In this document: positions 1 to 5,914 of the stretch, piece after piece
How the letters are laid out: each line of letters opens with the position of its first letter
Position numbering within the stretch: position 1 is the first letter of the stretch
Assembly (NCBI GenBank): GCA_021793095.1
Contig: JAJYTK010000013.1
Span: 1 to 11,105 of the forward strand
From: Pseudomonadota bacterium
GTDB taxonomy: Bacteria > Pseudomonadota > Gammaproteobacteria > Burkholderiales > Burkholderiaceae_B
Direction: 5' to 3'
Length of the DNA stretch: 11,105 nucleotides
The notes under the pieces: generated by a model
What the model saw: the letters and a program-made list of their open reading frames with translations, nothing else
Told to the model about the DNA's origin: nothing
Database searches by the model: none
Made by a program: the position numbers and the translations under genes

Positions 1-195
1 CGATCTTGCAGTAAAACGTTGATTAATCGCGGCCACCTGCACCCCCATCCCTACCCGAGAATTGGCATAGACATCTGCAAACGCCATACTGGATGCCTTG
101 AAACCGGCGGTTTTAGAGTTAGCGATGTTATTGCCAATCACATCGAGATTTTGCGCTGCGGCATTCAAGCCGGATAAACCCTGTCCAAAACCCAT
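1..195 (-). CDS. flgE: Flagellar hook protein FlgE, N-terminal fragment (cut by the left window edge)
   Basis: FlgE polymerises outside the cell into the flexible hook joining rod and filament. Only the first 65 codons are in the window. The translation starts MGFGQGLSGLNAAAQNLDVI and continues with the flagellar rod/hook N-terminal signature IGNNIANSKTAGFK, then FADVYANSRVGMGVQVAAI, all characteristic of FlgE in beta/gammaproteobacteria. The start at 195 (ATG) is supported by a GAGG Shine-Dalgarno 5 nt upstream (positions 201-204) and by this family's usual N-terminus. It is the fourth gene of a leftward flgB-flgC-flgD-flgE operon, 74 bp after flgD. That spacer carries two inverted repeats, listed separately. 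The paralogous rod protein FlgF or FlgG is unlikely given the MGFGQGLSGL start and the position directly after flgD. Confidence 0.93.
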   Translation of the reverse strand, partial: MGFGQGLSGLNAAAQNLDVIGNNIANSKTAGFKASSMAFADVYANSRVGMGVQVAAINQRFTARS

Positions 196-208
196 GATTA
201 CCTCTTTT

Positions 209-262
209 TTTCAAATAAATTTTTGAAATGCCAGTGCCTTGACTCTGAGCACTAAAAGGCAT
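209..262 (-). repeat. Two adjacent inverted repeats in the flgD-flgE spacer
   Basis: Two potential hairpins lie back to back. The one nearer flgE pairs TTTCAAA (209-215) with TTTGAAA (222-228) across a 6-nt loop, ending a few bases before the flgE Shine-Dalgarno. The one nearer flgD pairs AGTGC (233-237) with GCACT (249-253), extended by ATGCC (228-232) with GGCAT (258-262) around an unpaired AAAA on one side. There is no clean run of T after either stem on the transcribed (minus) strand, so a rho-independent terminator is not well supported. They could shape translation or processing of the flgE message, which is inference, or be chance in AT-rich DNA. Confidence 0.35.
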
Positions 263-269
263 CCTTCAT

Positions 270-968
270 TCACATAATTTGGCGAATATCAAACAATGAA
301 TACTTGCCGCTTAGACCCAAATCTATTTCCAGTCCACCTGCGCTATAGGCCACATTCTTAACCGTGCCGTAGGTAAGTGGCTCTGCCGATACCTGATTGC
401 CATCTGAGGTTGTTGCCACCACCTCTACCGTATACGCACCATCAGAAACAGGTAATCCAGCGTCGTCGCGCCCGTCCCATTGCACCTCGTAGATACCCAT
501 CGCGAGGTTATCCTCAAGCGCTAGGGTGCGCACTAATTTGCCCGCTTTGTCATAAATTTGCACCTTGGTTTTCTCTGCAGGAGAAATCAAATCCACTCCA
601 AAAGGCGTGGCTAATTTAACCTCATCATTCTGCGGATCAGACCCGAGTAACACCTTGTCCCCGGGGACTAAAACATCTCTGCCTATCAGCATGGAAGCCT
701 GCATTGACTGAGACACATCCATCTGCCCAGAGACGGTTAATAAAGTCTCATTGAGTTGGTTGATCCCCTGTACCGTGGACAACTGCGCTAATTGACTCGT
801 AATTTCAGAATTATCCATGGGATCCAAAGGATCCTGATTTCGCAGCTGAGTAATTAATAAGGTTAAAAAACGGTCCTGGGTTTCCTCTATAAATTGGCGC
901 TGTTGTTGATTTTCTGCCAACCCACCCATCAAACCGCCCGTGCTTGGTGCTGCATCAATTGTGCTCAT
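270..968 (-). CDS. flgD: Flagellar hook capping (scaffold) protein FlgD
   Basis: FlgD forms the temporary cap at the growing hook tip that lets FlgE subunits assemble. The 232-residue product has the FlgD N-terminal signature: RFLTLLITQLRNQDPLDPMD (residues about 34-53) followed by NSEITSQLAQLSTVQGINQL. The C-terminal half (about 95-225) reads as the FlgD tudor/Ig-like region, including QWDGRDDAGLPVSDGAYTVEV, typical of the FlgD Ig-like fold. There is no signal peptide, as expected for a protein exported by the flagellar type III system. The ATG at 968 has an AGGAG Shine-Dalgarno (977-981) 8 nt upstream. It follows flgC closely in the flgBCDE operon. Length is normal for the family. Confidence 0.95.
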   Translation of the reverse strand: MSTIDAAPSTGGLMGGLAENQQQRQFIEETQDRFLTLLITQLRNQDPLDPMDNSEITSQLAQLSTVQGINQLNETLLTVSGQMDVSQSMQASMLIGRDVLVPGDKVLLGSDPQNDEVKLATPFGVDLISPAEKTKVQIYDKAGKLVRTLALEDNLAMGIYEVQWDGRDDAGLPVSDGAYTVEVVATTSDGNQVSAEPLTYGTVKNVAYSAGGLEIDLGLSGKYSLFDIRQIM

Positions 969-983
969 TCACAGTACTCCTAA

Positions 984-1400
984 TTACTGGCCCAAAGTCA
1001 GCGTGCGCTGCAATAGATTTTTAGTGGTGTTAATCACCTCAACATTGGCCTGATAGGAACGAGAAGCAGAAATCATATTGACGGTTTCGGCCACCACATC
1101 CACATTAGATTGGGTGACATAGCCTCTTTCATCAGCCAACGGATGCCCCGGGTCATATTGGACACGTAGCGGCTGTTGACTCTCGACCACCCCGGCCACC
1201 GCGACCCCGCCTATCTTTTGCCCTGTGCCTTGCGCACCCAATGGACTGACCTGAAATACCACTTCACGCGCACGATACGGTTCCCCCCCTGGCCCAACCA
1301 CGCTATTCGCATTCGCGATGTTGCTCGCACTCACATTTAAGCGCTGCGATTGAGCCTGCAGGGCAGAACCGGCAATATTGAAAATGGAAAGACTGGTCAT
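984..1400 (-). CDS. flgC: Flagellar basal-body rod protein FlgC
   Basis: FlgC is one of the proximal rod subunits crossing the periplasm. Visible marks are the N-terminal [20 protein letters not shown] with ASNIANANS (the flagellar rod signature), then [16 protein letters not shown] as in FlgC, and a C-terminal helix region with [20 protein letters not shown] that is strongly FlgC-like. I place the start at the ATG at 1400 (138 aa): AGGA at 1407-1410 lies 6 nt from it, a better distance than the 3 nt to the GTG immediately upstream at 1403, which would add one residue. It lies between flgB (about 40 bp) and flgD (about 15 bp). Length is normal. Confidence 0.95.
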   Translation of the reverse strand: MTSLSIFNIAGSALQAQSQRLNVSASNIANANSVVGPGGEPYRAREVVFQVSPLGAQGTGQKIGGVAVAGVVESQQPLRVQYDPGHPLADERGYVTQSNVDVVAETVNMISASRSYQANVEVINTTKNLLQRTLTLGQ

Positions 1401-1440
1401 CACAGGTCCTTGGTCAATAATACGTTTAATGACATCCTAC

Positions 1441-1848
1441 TCAGGGCTGCAATGCAGCACCCAGTGTTTTGATTCTTTGGGATAAAATGGAAAGACTGCT
1501 TTGATAGCCCATGCTGTTATCAGCAAAGGCCACCCGCTCCACATCCATATCGACGGTATTACCATCTAATGAGGGTTGCGCGGGCACGCGATAGAGCAGC
1601 TCTGGGGCGGTTGGGCTCAATCGCCCCCCCGGGATATGCCTTTCCGAGGTCACACTCAGTCGTGTTGCTCGCGCCTGCTCTTGGCCCTGCACGGCCTGGT
1701 TTAATTGTTGGTGAAAATTAAAATCGCGGGCTTTGTAGTGCGGTGTATCCGCATTAGCGATATTTGCCGCCAAAACCTCTTGACGTTGTTGGCGCAATCC
1801 CAAGGCGGATTGATGAACGCCAAATTCTGCAGATAAGCGACCAAACAT
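1441..1848 (-). CDS. flgB: Flagellar basal-body rod protein FlgB
   Basis: FlgB is a proximal rod component. The product carries HQSALGLRQQRQEVLAANIA and NADTPHYKARDFNF, the FlgB form of the rod signature, and a C-terminal NTVDMDVERVAFADNSMGYQ typical of FlgB. The reading frame is open up to a TTG at 1893, which would give 150 aa, but family members normally begin close to the HQSAL segment. The ATG at 1848 (135 aa, starting MFGRLSAEFG) fits that. The longer start would also lie 5 bp from the -10 of the candidate promoter, before the likely transcription start. No clear Shine-Dalgarno precedes the ATG, so the exact start is moderately certain. It is the first gene of the leftward flgBCDE operon, divergent from flgA, the same arrangement as in enteric bacteria. 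Confidence 0.92.
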   Translation of the reverse strand: MFGRLSAEFGVHQSALGLRQQRQEVLAANIANADTPHYKARDFNFHQQLNQAVQGQEQARATRLSVTSERHIPGGRLSPTAPELLYRVPAQPSLDGNTVDMDVERVAFADNSMGYQSSLSILSQRIKTLGAALQP

Positions 1849-1897
1849 ATTACAATAGAAATAATTCGTTAAAATCTGAGTGTTGCGCACCAATCAG

Positions 1898-1927
1898 TGC
1901 ATAAAACTTTGAGATAAACTCTGTCAA
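1898..1927 (-). promoter_or_regulatory. Candidate sigma-70 promoter for flgBCDE
   Basis: On the minus strand a perfect -35 hexamer TTGACA (1922-1927) is followed after 18 bp by TATGCA (1898-1903), a weak -10 with three of six consensus bases. Transcription would begin near 1891, leaving a leader of about 43 nt before the flgB ATG at 1848. A weak -10 with a longer spacer suits an activator-dependent promoter, such as FlhDC-dependent flagellar class II promoters, but I cannot identify an FlhDC site. The rest of the 172-bp flgB-flgA spacer holds a 6-bp direct repeat CAATCG (1957-1962 and 1969-1974) and a small stem with a GCGA loop near 1945-1964. Confidence 0.4.
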
Positions 1928-2020
1928 CATCAATAGTAGAACACCCCTTGCGCGAGCAATCGGGAAAACAATCGACCAAACACATGCTTATTCTCTTTTT
2001 GCTGTAAAAGGCTATATATC

Positions 2021-2836
2021 ATGCACCGCAACCTCCTTGGCCTAATGTTGTGCTTATTGCTGACCACTGCTTACGCGCATGACAGTCCTGCCCACATTAC
2101 TGCTGCTAACACTCCAGCAATAGAGGCCATCACCACCTTAGCTGATGCATCCCATTCATCAGGTGAGTCACCCTCACCCAGCGATGCTGATTCAGAGACT
2201 TCTGAGTCCAGAGACGATCTGGCCAGCAAAATTTCTAACCAAGTACACGACTTTCTTGAACAGCAGGCGCGCACCCTAGGATTGGAGGCGACCATCAAAG
2301 TGAATCCACCTCGAGTTGAAAATCTAGGTGTATGTGAGGATTTTGAGGTGTATTCGCGCAGCAAAGCACAATTGCGCTCGCGCATGACCGTCAGTGTTCG
2401 TTGCCACGCACCGACCCAATGGGTCACCCACGTGCATGCCCAACTGAGTGCCTCGGGTTATTATTTTGTAGCTAATCGCACCATCGAAGCCGATGAACCC
2501 GTCACCCTTGACGACTTGATCGCCCATGAAGCAGATGTGTTAAAGCTTTCCCCGCATATTTTGACCGACCCCAGCAAAATCATCGGGCATATTGCCACGC
2601 GGCGCATCCCTAATGGCACCACCTTGCGGGCCAACTCATTGCGCAACCCGCAATCCATCGCCCGCGGCCAGACGGTACAAACCATTGCGCGGGGCCAAGG
2701 CTTTGTCGTAACCAGTGAGGGACAGGCCCTGCAGTCCGGTAACCCAGGGGCCCGCATCCAAGTGCGCACTGCCAGCGGCCAAGTGATCCAAGCCATCGTG
2801 CTGGATGCCCATACCGTTGAGGTATTCCTGCATTGA
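2021..2836 (+). CDS. flgA: FlgA, periplasmic chaperone for flagellar P-ring assembly
   Basis: FlgA works in the periplasm, binding FlgI and promoting P-ring formation around the rod. The 271-residue product begins with a Sec signal peptide: basic MHRN, hydrophobic LLGLMLCLLLTT, and a probable cleavage after AYA (19/20). Residues about 42-66 are rich in Ser, Asp and Glu (SSGESPSPSDADSETSES), making the protein somewhat longer than many FlgA. The conserved part follows, with a cysteine pair at 105 and 128 that could form a disulfide. A SAF-like domain runs from about 150 (ANRTIEADEPVTLDDL) and the FlgA C-terminal pattern GFVVTSEGQALQSGNPGARI precedes the end. The ATG at 2021 has AAAAGG 9 nt upstream (2006-2011). 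It is divergent from flgB and upstream of flgM-flgN. Confidence 0.93.
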   Translation: MHRNLLGLMLCLLLTTAYAHDSPAHITAANTPAIEAITTLADASHSSGESPSPSDADSETSESRDDLASKISNQVHDFLEQQARTLGLEATIKVNPPRVENLGVCEDFEVYSRSKAQLRSRMTVSVRCHAPTQWVTHVHAQLSASGYYFVANRTIEADEPVTLDDLIAHEADVLKLSPHILTDPSKIIGHIATRRIPNGTTLRANSLRNPQSIARGQTVQTIARGQGFVVTSEGQALQSGNPGARIQVRTASGQVIQAIVLDAHTVEVFLH

Positions 2837-2857
2837 TGTTTAGAGTGCGCCTTTTGG

Positions 2858-2886
2858 AGGGTGAAAAAATATTTCCTTCTCACCCT
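2858..2886. repeat. Inverted repeat between flgA and flgM, touching the flgM promoter
   Basis: AGGGTGA (2858-2864) is a perfect inverted match of TCACCCT (2880-2886) across a 15-nt AT-rich loop, shortly after the flgA stop. On the plus strand it is followed by AAATAATCAATTTT rather than a T run, so it would be at best a poor terminator for flgA. Its right arm ends on the first base of the sigma-28 -35 element. It may therefore be a weak terminator or 3' end-stabilising hairpin for flgA, or a protein binding palindrome; the sequence does not decide. Confidence 0.4.
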
Positions 2887-2912
2887 AAATAATCAATTTT
2901 CCCTGCCGTTAT
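2886..2912 (+). promoter_or_regulatory. Candidate sigma-28 (FliA) promoter for flgM
   Basis: TAAATAAT (2886-2893), an 11-bp spacer, and GCCGTTAT (2905-2912) match the sigma-28 consensus TAAAGTTT-N11-GCCGATAA: the TAAA and GCCG cores are exact, the spacing is exact, and six of eight -10 bases agree. Transcription would start around 2919, about 30 nt before the flgM GTG. A class III promoter in front of flgM is known in Salmonella and makes biological sense, since it couples FlgM synthesis to sigma-28 activity. A perfect sigma-70 -10 TATAAT overlaps it at 2910-2915, but no recognisable -35 lies 16-18 bp upstream. Confidence 0.7.
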
Positions 2913-2937
2913 AATAGATACCTCAGGATGATTCAGT

Positions 2938-2942
2938 AGGAG
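2938..2942 (+). promoter_or_regulatory. Ribosome binding site fixing the flgM GTG start
   Basis: AGGAG lies 6 nt before the GTG at 2949. No ATG in this frame gives a FlgM-like N-terminus, so this strong Shine-Dalgarno is what supports the GTG start. Confidence 0.75.
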
Positions 2943-2948
2943 TTCACT

Positions 2949-3245
2949 GTGAAAATTAGCCCCACCCCGATCAATCCCAACCAAGGCACCGACAAGAGCT
3001 CGCTGCGCTCGGCCTATGGGCAGCGACCTCAGTCCTCGAGCACAACCCCCCGCGATGCCTCATCGGGTACAGTGCAGCTCAGCCAGACAGCGCGCGCATT
3101 GCAACAGCTGCAAAATGACACCCAAGACATACATACGCAACGCGTACAGGCCATCAAAGAGGCCCTCCAATCAGGTCAGTTGCAAATCGATCCGACTGCC
3201 GTTGCCGACGGTTTGCTCGAGTCTGCCAAAGATCTCTTAAAATAA
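2949..3245 (+). CDS. flgM: FlgM, anti-sigma-28 factor
   Basis: FlgM binds FliA (sigma-28) in the cytoplasm and blocks late flagellar transcription; it is exported through the completed hook-basal body, releasing sigma-28. The 98-residue protein has the family layout: a short MKISPTP start, a long polar, probably disordered N-terminal half (residues 5-40), and a helical C-terminal half with VQLSQTARALQQLQ, then RVQAIKEALQSGQLQIDPTA and VADGLLESAKDLL, which matches the FlgM sigma-binding region. The start is GTG. It is preceded by a sigma-28 promoter candidate and followed within a few bases by flgN, the usual flgMN pairing. Confidence 0.93.
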   Translation: MKISPTPINPNQGTDKSSLRSAYGQRPQSSSTTPRDASSGTVQLSQTARALQQLQNDTQDIHTQRVQAIKEALQSGQLQIDPTAVADGLLESAKDLLK

Positions 3246-3265
3246 TCTTGTCACCGAGTGCTATT

Positions 3266-3751
3266 GTGAAGAATATCAACCTATACCCTGTACTGCTACA
3301 CACATTAACAGCAGAAAACCAAGCTTTTAAAGATTTCATCCATATCCTTGAACGCGAGTCCACCATTCTCCAAGGCACTTACACCCACGAGGAAATCCAT
3401 CAAATTGCCCAACAAAAAACAGCTTGGCACCAACAGTACAGCCAGCTACAAAACAAAAGGCGCAAGGTATTACAGGCACTCGAGCTTCAAGACTCTGTCG
3501 ACGCCCTCCAAGAGTTGGCAAATAATGACCCTGAATTTAAAACCCAACTCGAGGCATTGCTCGAGCATGCAGCGCAGGCACAAGCCCTCAATACGACCAA
3601 TGGAAAACTCATCAATGAATATCTAGGGCACCATCAGCAGGCGCTGAATGCTTTGCAAAGCCTAGATCCCAAACAGGCCGCGCACACCTATGACGCCTCG
3701 GGAAAGCGCAGCAAAGGCAGTGCGGGTCTACATACCCAGGTCAGGGCATAG
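3266..3751 (+). CDS. flgN: FlgN family flagellar export chaperone
   Basis: FlgN is a cytoplasmic export chaperone for the hook-filament junction proteins FlgK and FlgL. Recognition rests on position directly after flgM and on the protein itself: about 160 residues, almost entirely helical and rich in Gln, Leu and Ala, with an early LLHTLTAENQAFKDFIHILE resembling the FlgN N-terminal helix (a 'L..L...E..ALK..D...L' pattern) and a mid-protein stretch of amphipathic helices. The C-terminal tail (GKRSKGSAGLHTQVR) is basic and probably flexible. Start is uncertain: the frame opens with TTG at 3248 (167 aa, no Shine-Dalgarno). The GTG at 3266 (161 aa) has a weak GAG 7 nt upstream and is preferred here. 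It ends 7 bp before the convergent flhA stop. Confidence 0.85.
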   Translation: MKNINLYPVLLHTLTAENQAFKDFIHILERESTILQGTYTHEEIHQIAQQKTAWHQQYSQLQNKRRKVLQALELQDSVDALQELANNDPEFKTQLEALLEHAAQAQALNTTNGKLINEYLGHHQQALNALQSLDPKQAAHTYDASGKRSKGSAGLHTQVRA

Positions 3752-3758
3752 CGCCCCC

Positions 3759-5888
3759 TTACTGGCCAGCCTCAGGTTGCTGACCGACGACATAATCCAC
3801 CTGTATCATCCGATCTTCGGGGATTTCATCAATGGCCAGAACAACCAGTTGGTGAAATTGAGCCCTTAAAAATTGCGCTAAGGCCGGGCGTAATGCTGCG
3901 GTCACCACGAGCACTGGCGGTTGGCCATTGGCCTCTTGATGTGCAATCGCTTGTTGGGTATCCTGCGCTAGGGTCTGTGCCAAGCCAGGCTCTAAAGCAC
4001 CACTATTATTCAATGCCTGAGTCAACACCTGCTCAAGCTGGGCATCCAAACCAATCACATGGGCCTCAGATTGCCCTGGAAACCATTGCTGCAATATGAC
4101 CCGCCCCAATGCTTGACGCACCACCGACAATAGCTCATTGACCGAAGGGCTTGATTGGCCATTTTGCTTGAGCGGACCTTGCTGTGTCGCCCCCTGAGCC
4201 AAGGCTTCTAAAATAGTGCGCATATCTCTGATAGGCACCTCTTCTGCCAATAGCCCACGCAACACCTGCTGTAGCGTACCCAAACTCACCTCTTTGGGAA
4301 TCAATTCCTCTACCAATTTAGGCAGTTCACGCTCGGCCAGCTCGACCAACTTTTGCACCTCGGCACGCCCCAGTAGTTGCGCCGAATAGCGATGCAATAT
4401 GTGATTAATATGGGTTGCCAACACCGTACTGGCATCCACCACTGTGTAGCCTGCAATTTGAGCCTCTTCGCGCAGGTCCTCTGCGATCCAATAGGCGGGC
4501 AGGCCAAAGGCGGGATCTGTGGTCGGCGTGCCCGTTATGTCGGTCATGACTTCTCCAGGGTCAATAGCCAACCATTGATCAACCATAATTTCCCCCGAGG
4601 CGATCTCAGCACCATGGAGCAAAATACGATAGCCATTGGGTTTGAGCTCGAGGTTATCCCGTATATGAACAACTGGAGGTAAAAAACCCACCTCGCTGGC
4701 AAATTTCTTCCTCAGGCTACGGATGCGATTTAATAACTCACCGTCTTGGTGGTGATCAACCATTGGAATGAGTCTATACCCCACCTCAAGTCCTAATGGC
4801 TCGGTGAAATGCACATCATCCCAGCTTGCCTCTGTGGATTGCTGCTGTATTTCGCTTTGCTCTAAAACCTCATTAACCTGCTCTTGGGCTGCCTCTTTTT
4901 GCTGCTGTTGTCCTAAAAACCAGCCAATACTTGCCAGCAAAGCAGCCAAAAACAAAAATGCCAAATGCGGCATATTCGGGACCAGCCCCATCGCGGCTAA
5001 AATTCCTGCGGTGATGTACATCACCCGCGGATTATTAAAAAGCTGACCCACTAACTGCTGGCCCACATCTTGCTCGGTGGCCACTCGCGAAACCACTACC
5101 CCGGCAGCAGTAGAAATGATCAGGGCCGGGATTTGCGCCACCAACCCATCGCCCACCGTCAATACGGTATAAACATGAGCAGCCTCGCCCACACTGAGTT
5201 GATGCTGCGCCAACCCCACAATTAACCCACCGACCACATTAATGATCATGATCAGCAACCCAGCGATGGCATCGCCGCGCACAAACTTGCTGGCCCCATC
5301 CATGGCCCCATAAAACTCAGCCTCCTGGGCCACCTCTTGGCGTCGTTGTCGGGCATCATCCTCACCAATCAACCCCGCATTTAAATCGGCATCAATTGCC
5401 ATTTGCTTACCGGGCATCGCATCTAGAGTAAAGCGGGCACCCACCTCGGCAATTCGCCCTGCCCCTTTGGTAATCACCACAAAATTGATGATCACCAAAA
5501 TAATAAAAACAATTAAACCAACCGTGAAATTACCACCTACTAAAAAATGCCCAAATGCCTCTATCACACGGCCAGCCGCATCGGGTCCTTCATGGCCACG
5601 CATTAAAACCACACGTGTTGATGCCACATTAAGGCCCAAACGTAATAAAGTGGAAAACAAAAGAACCGCAGGGAAAGCCGCGAAATCCAATGGCTGTCGC
5701 GTAAACATGGCCACTAACAGCACCATCACAGCCAGCGAAATATTAAAGGTAAAAAGCAGATCCAGAATAAATGGGGGCAGCGGTAGCACCATCATGACCA
5801 AAATAAGCAAAATCAAGATGGGACCAGCGAGCACAGATACTGAGCTGGACTGCCATTGCTTTAAAACCGACAGCCAATTATTCATCAT
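3759..5888 (-). CDS. flhA: FlhA, flagellar type III export gate protein
   Basis: FlhA is the large inner-membrane export gate protein; its cytoplasmic domain docks chaperone-substrate complexes and its membrane part couples export to the proton motive force. The 709-residue length is normal. Residues about 20-330 hold roughly eight hydrophobic segments, with RLGLNVASTRVVL (83-95) and the complete FHIPEP signature at about 145-166 (EVGARFTLDAMPGKQMAID). D206 in KFVRGDAIAG probably corresponds to the functionally important D208 of Salmonella (inference). A polar Gln/Glu-rich linker (about 328-358) leads to the cytoplasmic domain (about 359-690) with LEVGYRLIPMVD, GEVMTDITG and YTVVDASTVLATHIN. 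The ATG at 5888 (a second one follows immediately) has no clear Shine-Dalgarno, and translation may be coupled to flhB, 26 bp upstream. Confidence 0.97.
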   Translation of the reverse strand: MMNNWLSVLKQWQSSSVSVLAGPILILLILVMMVLPLPPFILDLLFTFNISLAVMVLLVAMFTRQPLDFAAFPAVLLFSTLLRLGLNVASTRVVLMRGHEGPDAAGRVIEAFGHFLVGGNFTVGLIVFIILVIINFVVITKGAGRIAEVGARFTLDAMPGKQMAIDADLNAGLIGEDDARQRRQEVAQEAEFYGAMDGASKFVRGDAIAGLLIMIINVVGGLIVGLAQHQLSVGEAAHVYTVLTVGDGLVAQIPALIISTAAGVVVSRVATEQDVGQQLVGQLFNNPRVMYITAGILAAMGLVPNMPHLAFLFLAALLASIGWFLGQQQQKEAAQEQVNEVLEQSEIQQQSTEASWDDVHFTEPLGLEVGYRLIPMVDHHQDGELLNRIRSLRKKFASEVGFLPPVVHIRDNLELKPNGYRILLHGAEIASGEIMVDQWLAIDPGEVMTDITGTPTTDPAFGLPAYWIAEDLREEAQIAGYTVVDASTVLATHINHILHRYSAQLLGRAEVQKLVELAERELPKLVEELIPKEVSLGTLQQVLRGLLAEEVPIRDMRTILEALAQGATQQGPLKQNGQSSPSVNELLSVVRQALGRVILQQWFPGQSEAHVIGLDAQLEQVLTQALNNSGALEPGLAQTLAQDTQQAIAHQEANGQPPVLVVTAALRPALAQFLRAQFHQLVVLAIDEIPEDRMIQVDYVVGQQPEAGQ

Positions 5889-5914
5889 GGAAATAAACCC
5901 AGGACATCATATTA

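Noticed and set aside
1945..1964. Small stem TTGC-GCGA-GCAA with a flanking CCC/GGG match between flgB and flgA
   Set aside because: Four base pairs with a GNRA-type loop and a bulged extension are easily found by chance, and no T run follows.
2461..2883. A 140-codon open frame on the minus strand opposite flgA
   Set aside because: It is a shadow of the well-supported flgA, with no family-like sequence and no good start.
5878..5910. A ten-codon mini-ORF (ATG ATG TCC TGG ... TAA, minus strand) after flhB that overlaps the flhA start
   Set aside because: It could couple translation into flhA, but it has no Shine-Dalgarno and is short enough to be chance.
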